A stretch of 64,000 bases of DNA from Compostibacter hankyongensis (GTDB lineage Bacteria > Bacteroidota > Bacteroidia > Chitinophagales > Chitinophagaceae), in NCBI RefSeq assembly GCF_039541075.1, contig NZ_BAABFN010000020.1:71918-135917 (forward strand), read 5' to 3'. The position numbers were made by a program, and so were the translations under genes. This document shows positions 51,149 through 59,918 of the stretch, piece after piece. Within the stretch, counting starts at the first letter, position 1; every line of letters starts with the position of its first letter. The notes beneath the pieces were generated by a model, which saw only the letters and a list, made by a program, of their open reading frames with translations, searched no databases and was not told the origin of the DNA.

Positions 51149-52390
51149 ATGATCAGGAAAGTATATCCGGCCATTGTCATCTGTGCCTTTATGATTGCCG
51201 GCAGCGCCTGCCACAGTCCCTCGGGGGGACAGCAAACCAATGCTGCACAGCAAGACCGGACAGCGGGAGACAGCAAGCTGACCTTTACGCTTGAAAAGAT
51301 AACCGACAGCCTGGACGGGCCGGTGGCCCTTGAAAATGCACACGACGGTTCAGGACGGCTTTTTGTAGGAGAACAAGGCGGCCGTATCCGTATCATCAAA
51401 GACGGCAAGCTGTTAAAAACGCCTTTCCTGGATATACGGTCCTCCCTCGTGCACATGGAAAACAAATACATGAACATGGGCTTGCTGGGCTTTGCCTTTC
51501 ATCCCGACTTCAAAAACAACGGCCGCTTTTTTGTGCACTATATTGCTCCTTCGCACAAAAAAGGGTTTTCCAACAAATCGGTGCTGGAGGAATTCCGTGT
51601 GTCGCGCGATAACCCGGATAAAGCGGAATCCACCGGAAGGGTCATCCTTGAGGTGGATCAGCCCGCGCAAAACCGCAACGGCGGCAACATTGCTTTTGGC
51701 AAAGACGGAGACCTCTACATGAGCTTTGGCGATGGCGGGGACAAGCATGGCAAAGCCGGCAACAGCCAGGATCTGGATCAGCTGCTGGGCAAGATCATCC
51801 GTATCGATGTGGATCACGGAAGTCCATACCGGGTGCCGGATGACAACCCCTTTGTGGATAAAAAAGCCCGTCCGGAAATATGGGCCTACGGGTTCCGCAT
51901 GCCCTGGCGCATTTCCTTTGATGCGGCCACCGGAGCACTGTTTTGCGGGGATGTGGGAGAAAGCAACTACGAAGAGGTGGATCTTATCCGCAAAGGCGGT
52001 AATTACGGGTGGAGGGTCATGGAGGCTTCTCATGTGCACGATACGTCGTTGTACGGCGATGGCGGCGGGTTTATTGCGCCCATTACCGAATACAAACACA
52101 GCACGGGCGTCTGTCTTATCGGCGGATATGTGTACCGCGGCAGCCGGTCTCCGGCGCTGCAAGGCAGGTATGTCTTCGGCGACTGGAGCGGCAGGGCTTT
52201 CTATCTGGAGCAAAAAGGAGACCAATGGATACGGCACCGCTGCCGGTTCGAAGGAAGGCCGGATACCACGCTTCCTTTTAAGATTAACAGCTTCGGCGAA
52301 GGAGAGGACCGGGAGCTGTATATGGTCACCCAGGACACGGTCGGCGCACTCAGCCCGACGGGGGTGATCTACCATGTGGCAGCCAGGTAA
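51149..52390 (+). CDS. PQQ-type sugar dehydrogenase (glucose/sorbosone family) lipoprotein
   Basis: 413 residues. Lipobox AGSACHS near residue 20. Six-bladed propeller: GRLFVGEQGGRIRII, MGLLGFAFHPDFKNNGRFFV, RNGGNIAFGKDGDLYMSFGD, DLDQLLGKIIRIDVDH, WAYGFRMPWRISFDAATGAL, GGNYGWRVMEAS and YVYRGSRSPALQGRYVFGDW. These are the usual motifs of the soluble-glucose-dehydrogenase/HHIP-like family that oxidises aldoses with PQQ in the periplasm. Many Bacteroidota members have no known PQQ supply, so the cofactor is uncertain. Confidence 0.85.
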   Translation: MIRKVYPAIVICAFMIAGSACHSPSGGQQTNAAQQDRTAGDSKLTFTLEKITDSLDGPVALENAHDGSGRLFVGEQGGRIRIIKDGKLLKTPFLDIRSSLVHMENKYMNMGLLGFAFHPDFKNNGRFFVHYIAPSHKKGFSNKSVLEEFRVSRDNPDKAESTGRVILEVDQPAQNRNGGNIAFGKDGDLYMSFGDGGDKHGKAGNSQDLDQLLGKIIRIDVDHGSPYRVPDDNPFVDKKARPEIWAYGFRMPWRISFDAATGALFCGDVGESNYEEVDLIRKGGNYGWRVMEASHVHDTSLYGDGGGFIAPITEYKHSTGVCLIGGYVYRGSRSPALQGRYVFGDWSGRAFYLEQKGDQWIRHRCRFEGRPDTTLPFKINSFGEGEDRELYMVTQDTVGALSPTGVIYHVAAR

Positions 52391-52493
52391 CCGGTTTGCC
52401 GGCCGGGCGATCCGCCATCTTGCGGCAAAATAACTACCTGTGTAAATACATTGCGTACCGGGGTTGTATTTTGGTATAAAACCGGTACAGCGC

Positions 52494-53057
52494 ATGAAAC
52501 CAAGGACATTCACCGCGGTATTGCTGTTCATCAGCGCATACTCGCCGTTATTTCTGATCCTGGCGGTAAGAGATTTTGATTTCCGGGAAGCACACCGGTT
52601 CGGCCATCCCCTGCCCGTTTTGCTGATGCTGGGCGTTACCCTGCTGAGCATCGTCCTGCTGTTTGCCACCGTGGCGGGCATACAGCGGGGCAATATGAGC
52701 GTAACGGTGGTATCGGTCAGGAACCGTTCGGTAGATGTGATCAGCTATACCATACCCTACATGATCTCATTTTTCGGGGTCAGCCTTTCGGATTCCGGAG
52801 ACGTTATTTCGCTGCTGATATTTCTGCTGATCCTGCTGCTGCTGACGATCACCAGTCAGTCGGTATTCATCAATCCGCTATTGTCCCTTGCGGGCTACGG
52901 GCTGTATGACCTGGAATACCTGATGGACGGGCGGCAGTTTTCAACCGTGGTGATCAGCCGGTATGCTTTACATCCCGGTCGTCGTTACTATCTGCGGAGC
53001 CTGACCCGCTTTCTCTATTTTGTAACCGAAAAACAGGAGCAAGACAATGTCCCCTAA
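52494..53057 (+). CDS. kwaA: KwaA-like membrane subunit of a Kiwa defence system
   Basis: 187 residues from the ATG at 52494. Four predicted membrane helices: FTAVLLFISAYSPLFLILAV, VLLMLGVTLLSIVLLFATVA, VISYTIPYMISFFGVSL and LLIFLLILLLLTITSQSVFI, followed by the family-like NPLLSLAGYGLYDLEYL. Length, topology, the INPLL.L.GY.LY stretch and an 11-base overlap with a DUF4868-type gene fit KwaA, the membrane sensor of the two-gene Kiwa anti-phage system. KwaA detects phage attack at the membrane and works with KwaB. Base composition is host-like. Assignment is from pattern and pairing, not a search. Confidence 0.75.
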   Translation: MKPRTFTAVLLFISAYSPLFLILAVRDFDFREAHRFGHPLPVLLMLGVTLLSIVLLFATVAGIQRGNMSVTVVSVRNRSVDVISYTIPYMISFFGVSLSDSGDVISLLIFLLILLLLTITSQSVFINPLLSLAGYGLYDLEYLMDGRQFSTVVISRYALHPGRRYYLRSLTRFLYFVTEKQEQDNVP

Positions 53058-53985
53058 AACCCTACTTCACGAGCTCAAAGACACGGACCTGAACGCCATG
53101 GATGTAACCCTGGCCCTGGTCAAGGAATACAAGCAGCGCCGGATATCCCGGTATTCGGTAAAATACATTCCGATCGACAAGCCGCTGGAAAGCCGCCTCC
53201 GCGGTATTATCACCGATCAGCTCAGCCGGCACGATACCGTGTCCGCTTATAGCTTCGACTGTCCCGAGCCGGAGCCCGACCAGCTCCGCGCCATCGACTA
53301 CCACGAAACGGATTTCCCCCGGATATTCGGTCAGCTGCTGGCGTTGAACCCCGAGGAGGACGTGATCGAAGACATAGACGAGCTGGTAAAAGCGCGTGCC
53401 TATCTTATCGTGCTGAGAAATGAGGACGGCATACAGGTAACCGGCTTTAAGACCCTCCCCGAAAGCTGGAAGATGCGCAGGACGCGGGGGCTGATCCCCC
53501 TGCTGTATCGCGGAAAGCGCTTTGTGGACCTGGAGGAGGAGAACGTGTTCAGCATTGCGTCTACGGTAGACCTGATCCATTTTAAAGAGACGCTGTTTAT
53601 CCACTCCAAAAAGGAATTTGAGCGGGGGCTGAATTTTCGCGACGGCATGATGGCCAAAGCGCGTGAGCTGTACGAAGAGATAAAGGACCTCGATCTCTTT
53701 GTAAATATGGATCTTCTGCTCAGCAAGGTGGGTAATAACCAGCGTTACCTGCGGAAGATTGCGCTCATAAAAGACCTCGGCTATTACCGCAATCCGAAGT
53801 TCCTCTCCCGCATGCGCCGTATCAGCCGGGCCAAGGACTGGGACATCCGTTTCGAAAACGGGCAGATCGCCTTCACCGACGACACGCTGGACACCATCCT
53901 GAGCATCCTCCAGAACAAGCGGCTGTATTCGGAGATGACCGAAGAAGATTTCGACGTCGATGGAAAGATAGATGCGGTGGGGTAG
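53047..53985 (+). CDS. kwaB: KwaB-like DUF4868 effector subunit of Kiwa
   Basis: 312 residues, starting inside the previous gene. It has the DUF4868 layout: helical/beta N-terminus, then NVFSIASTVDLIHFKETLFI, HSKKEFERGLNFRDGMMAKA, and a helical C-terminus (KVGNNQRYLRKIALIKDLGY, YRNPKFLSRMRRISRAKDW). KwaB partners KwaA; published Kiwa work reports that it binds DNA and blocks phage replication. It precedes ndh by 168 bases and stands about 1.7 kb upstream of the CRISPR operon, making a defence cluster. Confidence 0.75.
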   Translation: MSPKTLLHELKDTDLNAMDVTLALVKEYKQRRISRYSVKYIPIDKPLESRLRGIITDQLSRHDTVSAYSFDCPEPEPDQLRAIDYHETDFPRIFGQLLALNPEEDVIEDIDELVKARAYLIVLRNEDGIQVTGFKTLPESWKMRRTRGLIPLLYRGKRFVDLEEENVFSIASTVDLIHFKETLFIHSKKEFERGLNFRDGMMAKARELYEEIKDLDLFVNMDLLLSKVGNNQRYLRKIALIKDLGYYRNPKFLSRMRRISRAKDWDIRFENGQIAFTDDTLDTILSILQNKRLYSEMTEEDFDVDGKIDAVG

Positions 53986-54153
53986 GCGCAGCTTTATTTT
54001 ACGGCTGCCAGCGCTTTGCGGCGCTTTCAAAATTTTACGTAGCTTAGTTCTTTGACCGTAAGATATTTAACAGCTGCATTTTTCCGGGATTAATGATAAA
54101 AGGCCTGTTTATATGCATGCGTTTAGTTGATTCACTTTTTAATCCTCATTCAG

Positions 54154-55467
54154 ATGAGCGCGAATTTTCAAAAAGGCTCCGGAAAGGGAGCCGGTAACAA
54201 ACAAAGAGTGATTGTCGTTGGAGGTGGATTTGCAGGGCTGAACTTTGTCATAAAGCTGTTTAAAAACAAGGATTTTGAGGTTGTCCTGGTGGACAAAAAC
54301 AACTACAATTATTTTACCCCCTTATTATATCAGGTAGCCACCTCATTTCTGGACCCTTCCAGTATCAGCTATCCGTTCCGGAAGCTATTTAGAGATAAAG
54401 GCGTCAGTTTTAGAATGGCGAAGCTTTTAAGCGTGGATACCGTAAACAGAACCATTGAGCTGAGCAACGGCCGGCTATCCTATGATCATCTGGTATTTGC
54501 ATCCGGCAGCAAGACCAATTTCTTTGGTAATGAAGAGCTGCGAAAAAAGACCCTTTCATTAAAGGGGATCGACGATGCGATCTACATGCGCAATGAGCTG
54601 GTAAAGACCATGGAAAAAGCCGCGGTGGAGCAGGACCCTGCCGAACGGAAAAGGCTCCTGACCATCGTTATTACCGGGGGAGGCCCCACGGGCGTGGAGG
54701 TTGCCGGCATGCTGGCGGAGATGCGCAAATATATTCTGTGGAAAGATTACCCGGAACTGGAAAATTCGGAGGCCGAGATCCATATCGTCGACGGGTCGCC
54801 GGCGCTACTGGCGCCGATGAGCGACAAAACACATGCCGATGCTTATGCAACCCTCTCCAGATTGGGGGTCAAGATCAGGTTAAACACCCGTGTGGCCAGT
54901 TACGACGGAACCACTGTTCACTTTTCAGAAGGAGACCCCATTGAATGCAGAACACTGATATGGGCAGCCGGCGTCACCGCGAATGTATATAAAGGGATCC
55001 CTTCAACCAGCCTCGGGGCAGGCAACAGAATGATTACCGATGTATATAATCAGGTGAAGGATCTGGAAAATGTATGGGCTATCGGCGACATCAGTATTCA
55101 GGAGACGGACGCGGCCTATCCGAAAGGGCATCCGCAGCTGGCCCAACCCGCGATTCAGCAGGGAAAAACATTGGCTAAAAACTTCCGGCGTGCCGGGAAA
55201 GGCCGGCCCATGAAACCCTTCAAGTATTTTGACCGCGGGGAGATGGCGATCATAGGACGCCGTCACGCCTATGCAGATCTTTTCAAGCACAGGCTTCACC
55301 TAAGGGGTTTATTAGGACTGTTGGGGTGGTTATTTATTCACCTGATCTCGTTAGTCAATTATAACAATAAGATTAAAACCCTGTATGGATGGGTGGTGGC
55401 CTATTTTACCAAAGACCAGGTTTTACGAATGATATTCAGGTCAAGGGCCGGGTCCCGGCAGTCGTGA
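54154..55467 (+). CDS. ndh: Type II NADH dehydrogenase
   Basis: 437 residues from the ATG at 54154 (MSANFQKGS); the longer frame needs a TTG at 54127. Two Rossmann folds: RVIVVGGGFAGLNFVIKLF (FAD) and IVITGGGPTGVEVAGMLAEM (NADH). Further marks are NYNYFTPLLYQVAT, IWAAGVTAN, VWAIGDIS and the AQPAIQQGKTLAKNF quinone-site region, with an amphipathic C-terminal part (LRGLLGLLGWLFIHLISLVN) that binds the membrane. It passes electrons from NADH to quinone without pumping. It lies between Kiwa and CRISPR genes without evident link to defence. Confidence 0.92.
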   Translation: MSANFQKGSGKGAGNKQRVIVVGGGFAGLNFVIKLFKNKDFEVVLVDKNNYNYFTPLLYQVATSFLDPSSISYPFRKLFRDKGVSFRMAKLLSVDTVNRTIELSNGRLSYDHLVFASGSKTNFFGNEELRKKTLSLKGIDDAIYMRNELVKTMEKAAVEQDPAERKRLLTIVITGGGPTGVEVAGMLAEMRKYILWKDYPELENSEAEIHIVDGSPALLAPMSDKTHADAYATLSRLGVKIRLNTRVASYDGTTVHFSEGDPIECRTLIWAAGVTANVYKGIPSTSLGAGNRMITDVYNQVKDLENVWAIGDISIQETDAAYPKGHPQLAQPAIQQGKTLAKNFRRAGKGRPMKPFKYFDRGEMAIIGRRHAYADLFKHRLHLRGLLGLLGWLFIHLISLVNYNNKIKTLYGWVVAYFTKDQVLRMIFRSRAGSRQS

Positions 55468-55540
55468 ATTACCTTGAGAATAATTTTTTACAAATAATTA
55501 AAAAAAATATTAGACTATAGTTATAATAAATAGAAAAAAT

Positions 55541-55555
55541 CGTTCTATTTTAGAA
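55541..55555. promoter_or_regulatory. Palindrome upstream of cas6 (possible operator)
   Basis: GTTCTA-TTT-TAGAAC, a perfect 6-3-6 palindrome in an AT-rich stretch 121 bases before cas6. It has operator-like size; the binding protein is unknown. Confidence 0.4.
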
Positions 55556-55675
55556 CATCGAACTGAAGCCCTCTTATTTGAAATCCCTTAATATGCGATC
55601 CGGATAGTTAACTTGCCTGGTTAAACGCCGGGAATAGCTATTCGCCTTTTTACGAGGCCGATATGGAATGATCAT

Positions 55676-56497
55676 ATGCGCTTTAACCTGACCTTAAATA
55701 CCCAAGAGAACAATTCTCTTCTCCCGGCTAACTATCAATATCCGTTATCGGCGGCCATCTACAGGATTATCCAACGGGGAGATGCTGCCTATGCCAGTTT
55801 TCTCCATGATAAAGGATATCAGCAAGCCGGTTCGCTAAAAGCCTTTAAGCTTTTTACTTTTTCCAGTCTTAAAATACCTTTTAAAATAGAAGGAGACCGG
55901 TTCCGACTCCTGAGCGATCGGGCGGAACTTGTTGTGTGCTTTCACCTGCCCGAGGCGGCGGAACACTTTATTAAGGGATTGTTTCAATCTCAGACTATAG
56001 AGATTGCGGATAAGAAAAGCCGGGTATGTTTTATCGTGGAGCAGGTGCAGGCACTTCCTTCGCCATGCCCGTCATTAAAGGAAACCGATACAGCGCATTG
56101 CCTGCTGCATCCTCTGTCTCCCGTGGTTTGCGGTCTGAAGAATGACCGGGGGTATTATGATTTCCTGTCGCCGGAGCATCCGGATTTTGTGCAGCTGTTG
56201 TTGTATAACTGGAAAGAAAAGTATAAAACTGTTTATGGGTCGGAGAGTGCTGATGCGGTCTTTGCAAATGCCGGAATGGAGGTTGTCTTTTGCAAAAAGC
56301 CGCCCAAATCACGACTCATTACTATCAAGTCCGGGACGCCGGAGGAAACGAAGATTCGGGGGTTTGTGAATTTTGGGTTAAGAGTGCAGGGCACAGCTGA
56401 GGCGTTGGAGCTGTTACTGAATGGTGGTGCAGGTCTCTATAATAGCCTCGGTATGGGGTGCATAGGAGTCGTAAAAAGCATTCACAATGTCCAATAA
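55676..56497 (+). CDS. cas6: CRISPR-associated endoribonuclease Cas6
   Basis: 273 residues. The RAMP-type N-terminus MRFNLTLNTQENNSLLPANY, then YPLSAAIYRIIQRGD, FTFSSLKIPFKIEGDRF and the C-terminal glycine-rich loop LLNGGAGLYNSLGMGCIGVV identify Cas6. It cuts pre-crRNA within the repeat, leaving an 8-base 5' handle. A His in the early helix (FLHDKG) is a candidate catalytic residue. GC content is intermediate, clearly above the cas genes that follow, and a 546-base gap separates it from cas8b, so cas6 may not share their origin. Confidence 0.92.
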   Translation: MRFNLTLNTQENNSLLPANYQYPLSAAIYRIIQRGDAAYASFLHDKGYQQAGSLKAFKLFTFSSLKIPFKIEGDRFRLLSDRAELVVCFHLPEAAEHFIKGLFQSQTIEIADKKSRVCFIVEQVQALPSPCPSLKETDTAHCLLHPLSPVVCGLKNDRGYYDFLSPEHPDFVQLLLYNWKEKYKTVYGSESADAVFANAGMEVVFCKKPPKSRLITIKSGTPEETKIRGFVNFGLRVQGTAEALELLLNGGAGLYNSLGMGCIGVVKSIHNVQ

Positions 56498-56550
56498 TTA
56501 GAGGTATTCTGGCGGAATGAAAAAGTATGCAAAAGTGTCATTATTTTAAT

Positions 56551-56641
56551 TTGTAAAAAGCAGTATATCATACAAATAGATCAATTAATTTCAATTCCAT
56601 ATGGTACAATAAATCTAATGGAGAAATACTGCTTTTTACAA
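56551..56641. repeat. Perfect 16-bp inverted repeat framing the CRISPR-like repeat
   Basis: TTGTAAAAAGCAGTAT (56551-56566) and ATACTGCTTTTTACAA (56626-56641) are exact reverse complements 59 bases apart. Beyond them an AATAAT/ATTATT match continues with a gap. A transcript would fold into a hairpin that presents the repeat in the loop. Confidence 0.8.
56588..56616 (-). ncRNA. Solitary type I-B CRISPR-repeat-like sequence (candidate crRNA-like RNA)
   Basis: Read on the minus strand the sequence is AGATTTATTGTACCATATGG followed by AATTGAAAT. It has the form of Bacteroidota type I-B repeats (TTTTAAT-G-ACCATA-GGAATTGAAA-C/T), including the 3' eight bases ATTGAAAT that would be the crRNA 5' handle; the 5' part is mutated. 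Only one copy is seen. On the minus strand a TAnnTTTG-like box (TATTTTTG) lies 22 bases upstream. The bases after the handle would serve as a pseudo-spacer. It could be a CreA/CreR-like regulatory RNA, a relic of an array, or part of a mobile fragment. Confidence 0.5.
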
Positions 56642-56646
56642 AAATA
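56639..56646 (-). promoter_or_regulatory. -7-like box (TATTTTTG) upstream of the crRNA-like element
   Basis: Minus strand TATTTTTG matches TAnnTTTG in an AT-rich context; a TTG is 23 bases upstream instead of 19. Initiation would begin within the inverted-repeat arm and transcribe the repeat toward cas6. Confidence 0.35.
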
Positions 56647-57043
56647 ATCATTATTGTCCGACTAAAATTCAACAAAAATGATTGTAACTGGATACAGGAA
56701 AGCATTTCATCCATTTTTACCCCTATTCAAAACCAAGGGGAGTACCCCCATACTTCCGAAAACCCTCAAAACGCAATCCTACAGAGAGTTACAGCCATAT
56801 TTTTAGACTTTTCCCCGGACAACAATGAAAAATAATAAAAAATGAAGAGAAAAAATAACTCTTACAATTAGATTAATTATAAATGATTTTTATAAAGCTA
56901 GTAATGGTATCCATGGCGCTTTGATAACTTTTCACATTATGTTAATTAGTATAGAGATGTGAATGTGGATTTTAGTTTTAAAAATGGTTCGACGAAGATT
57001 TTTGTTCTTGGAGAGTCTATTGGTATAAAAAAATATTACAAAA

Positions 57044-58984
57044 ATGATAAGAGAGCTTGTAAACTTTACTGCTAATCTTGATGATGAATTCAAAAATTTG
57101 GGTTCAATACCTAAAGTAGGCCTGCACATTCGAGTAAAAGTAACGGTAAATGATTTAGGAGAAACGGAGATTGACACAAGTAATTTTGAATATGAACCCT
57201 TTTCCAAAAAACAAAAAGATACGCTTTCAGACTTTCTGAATCAATGTAAGTTGTTGCATAAAAATGCGTGGTGTATCGACACCAACAAATGCTTTGATTT
57301 GCCTATAAAAGCAATACACTCTTGTTCGCCATTTTGTGTTGCATTTAAAAGAGAGCATCTGAATGGTGGTGCTAAATACAAAGAGAATGAAGGCAAGAAA
57401 AAGCAGATTTATGAACGTTTCGGAGGCTATTTTGATAAAGCATTTAGTTTATTTGATAACGATGAAGATGCTGAAAAATATATAATCTTCAAGCAGTTCT
57501 TTACGTGCAATAGTTTTTCGATGCTGCTTGAAAAGATTGAAGAAGGCAATGCTGTGCAGCGAGCAGAATTGGAACAAAAGTTGGAAGATGCAAAAACTCA
57601 ATTTAAAGCTATAGCAGACAAAGTTCAAAAAGAAACATTAAAAAATGTCATAAACGATATTGAGCAAAATTTGCTCAAGGTGAAGCCATTGGAAGATAGC
57701 GATTATATTATTTTTTATCTGGATGTGCCGTTAGAAAGCTATCGCCAAGCACATAAGAAATATTTGGATGATAAGCTTTTTAATACGGCACATTACAATA
57801 CTGATCCAAATGAGGAAAATTTGATTTATGGCACGAGCAATTTTATGAATGGATTTAACAGTAATATGCCATTCCTGATGCATCAGACAGCTACTTTTGA
57901 TATTAGTGGACGAATTTCAAACGTTGATGCAAAATTGCTAAATGATTTAAAGAATCTTCTTCCCAATAAAACTTTGCCTAATCCTGTGCCTGTTTTTATT
58001 TATAAAGAAGAACTGCAGAGAAAAGTAATCAGTATTTTTAGAGAAAGTGGCTTTAGGTTTGGGTATAAAGAAATTATTCAAAAACTGATTGAAGATAACG
58101 AAGGTGATATATCCAATTACTATTTGCTCTTCTGGCAAAATACTATGGATGGTATCGTATTTCGGGATTTTGATTTTGTATCAAGATTTGAATATAAATT
58201 ACCGAAAGAAAGAGTTGTTTTAAATCTGTTTAATATCAAAGAAAAAGGCGGAAAAGAAAACAAACACTATCCTCTTATAAAAAACATCTTCGAATTCGAG
58301 CAGCAAGTATTTAAGCCTTTAATTCAGAATAAGTATTTTCGGCTGGACTATTTTGGTGATTTGAGTAAAGATGATTATGCCAAGTTGGACTTAACTTATA
58401 GCTCTTACTGTAAATACCGAAAAGCAGCTTATGATTACGTGTATAAATCTCAAAAAAATACGATTGATGCGCATGTTTTTCACGAAATGGTTTTCAATTC
58501 TATTCTTGATGATATTAAGAATGGAAATGATTATGGCGTAAAAGAGAAACTCAATATTTGGCACAGCTTGTTTGATTTTTTTAATACTAAACAACAAACT
58601 AATATGGTAAACAAATTAAAAAACTATCAGGACTTTGTTGCAGCCATTATTGCTGATGAGCAACTGACTGATATTACTGATGAAAAGTTTGCTTTTTCGG
58701 CGGGGCAGATTATTGAATATATTCTTAGTAAGAGTAAATCTGCCGACAATAGTTTCAGCTTGCTTGAACCTTATTTGCAGCAATCAAGATGTGATGAATT
58801 TAAGCGTGCTATTGCCAATGATTTCAGCAGATACAAACACGAAAACTTCTCTAAGAATTTTGAGAAAGTTGCAGCCTTTGTATTGAGCTATGAAACTGAT
58901 GCTAACTTAAAACGTTTATTGCCGCAGATTCTTTCAGGGGTATTTTCAAAAAATCAATTATTCAGTTCAAACACTTCAAAATAA
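57044..58984 (+). CDS. cas8b: Type I-B CRISPR effector large subunit Cas8b
   Basis: 646 residues, low GC. Position directly before cas7-cas5-cas3 and length fit Cas8b of the type I-B Cascade complex. Four cysteines occur early (CIDTNKCFDLPIKAIHSCSP with a following C), as in many Cas8b/Csh1 proteins. Other stretches are GGYFDKAFSLFDNDEDAEKY, DYIIFYLDVPLESY, GTSNFMNGFNSNMPFLMHQT and YPLIKNIFEFEQQVF. Cas8b recognises the PAM and, through its C-terminal helices, replaces a separate small subunit. Family identity rests mainly on context. Confidence 0.85.
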   Translation: MIRELVNFTANLDDEFKNLGSIPKVGLHIRVKVTVNDLGETEIDTSNFEYEPFSKKQKDTLSDFLNQCKLLHKNAWCIDTNKCFDLPIKAIHSCSPFCVAFKREHLNGGAKYKENEGKKKQIYERFGGYFDKAFSLFDNDEDAEKYIIFKQFFTCNSFSMLLEKIEEGNAVQRAELEQKLEDAKTQFKAIADKVQKETLKNVINDIEQNLLKVKPLEDSDYIIFYLDVPLESYRQAHKKYLDDKLFNTAHYNTDPNEENLIYGTSNFMNGFNSNMPFLMHQTATFDISGRISNVDAKLLNDLKNLLPNKTLPNPVPVFIYKEELQRKVISIFRESGFRFGYKEIIQKLIEDNEGDISNYYLLFWQNTMDGIVFRDFDFVSRFEYKLPKERVVLNLFNIKEKGGKENKHYPLIKNIFEFEQQVFKPLIQNKYFRLDYFGDLSKDDYAKLDLTYSSYCKYRKAAYDYVYKSQKNTIDAHVFHEMVFNSILDDIKNGNDYGVKEKLNIWHSLFDFFNTKQQTNMVNKLKNYQDFVAAIIADEQLTDITDEKFAFSAGQIIEYILSKSKSADNSFSLLEPYLQQSRCDEFKRAIANDFSRYKHENFSKNFEKVAAFVLSYETDANLKRLLPQILSGVFSKNQLFSSNTSK

Positions 58985-58990
58985 AATAAG

Positions 58991-59905
58991 ATGCTAACAT
59001 TCAACAATCGCGTATATGGCGCAGCCATTATCAAATCAATTAATTCCAATTATAATGCAGACTTTTCAGGACAGCCTCGTAAGTTGCCGAATGGAACAGT
59101 TTATGCTACCGACAAAGCCTTAAAGTATTCTATTAGAAATTATTGGAGAGATGCCCTGCACGAAAAAGTATTTTATTTCAAATCACTGAGTGAAGAAATG
59201 TCACCCAGAACTTTAGATGAAACATACAATTTTCATTTTGGAAAGTTTAATGGAAAAGATAAAAGCCCCGAACTCCGATTGGAAGTCTTAGGAAATATTT
59301 TGAAGTGCTTAGATGTAAAATTTTTTGGTGGTACGTACGCAGGTAAAACCAATATTTCCATTCATGGTACTTGCCAAATTACGCACGGATTAAACAAGTT
59401 TACAGAGAATGTGATTTATTCGGAACAAATCATGTCGCCTTTCAGAAATTCAAATGAGGCAAGCGCAGACAGTACAATGACAACATTAGGAACACAGTCC
59501 CGTTTGCAGGAAGGTCATTATGTACATCATTTTTCCGTAAATCCGAAGAACATCGAAGACGACGTAAAACGCACTTCGGGAGAAGGATTGACAGAATTGG
59601 ATATCACCAAATTAAAAGAGGGATTAAGAAAAGGTGCAACCTATTATGACTCTGCTGCTAAAGCTGGAACGGAAAATGAGTTGTTGCTATGGATACAACT
59701 TAAACCCGAATCAAAATTGGTATTGCCGTCTTTTGTGAGCCTGATTGATGTAAATGAAGAGAAAGAAATTGATTTGTCAAAAGTAAGTACATTGTTGTCG
59801 GAAGTACATATCAAAAACGAAATCGAGAAAATAGAAATCTATTATAACGAGTCGAATACTAAAGTGCTGAACCAACCTGTCGCAGCTAATTTTATTGAAT
59901 TATAA
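58991..59905 (+). CDS. cas7: Cascade backbone subunit Cas7 (Csh2 type)
   Basis: 304 residues, 6 bases after cas8b. RRM-like RAMP protein: FNNRVYGAAIIKSINSNYNA, RNYWRDALHEKVFYFKS, DVKFFGGTYAGKTNISIHGT, TEQI-like VIYSEQIMSPFRNSNEAS and LGTQSRLQEGHYVHHFSVNP. Several copies coat the crRNA in the I-B complex. Confidence 0.92.
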   Translation: MLTFNNRVYGAAIIKSINSNYNADFSGQPRKLPNGTVYATDKALKYSIRNYWRDALHEKVFYFKSLSEEMSPRTLDETYNFHFGKFNGKDKSPELRLEVLGNILKCLDVKFFGGTYAGKTNISIHGTCQITHGLNKFTENVIYSEQIMSPFRNSNEASADSTMTTLGTQSRLQEGHYVHHFSVNPKNIEDDVKRTSGEGLTELDITKLKEGLRKGATYYDSAAKAGTENELLLWIQLKPESKLVLPSFVSLIDVNEEKEIDLSKVSTLLSEVHIKNEIEKIEIYYNESNTKVLNQPVAANFIEL

Positions 59906-59918
59906 AACATCTGTACTG

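Larger units (their letters stand above)
56498..57043. other. 546-bp gap between cas6 and cas8b with crRNA-like element
   Basis: AT-rich. It contains the repeat-like sequence 56588-56616, its inverted arms, a promoter-like box, a small GGGGAGTACCCC palindrome (56738-56749) and two overlapping mini-ORFs near 56825-56871. The start of the cas8b gene follows an AAATATTACAAAA leader. No CRISPR array and no normal gene. Confidence 0.5.

Noticed and set aside
56498..57043. A CRISPR array
   Set aside because: Only one repeat-like unit is present; no second copy at spacer distance was found on either strand.
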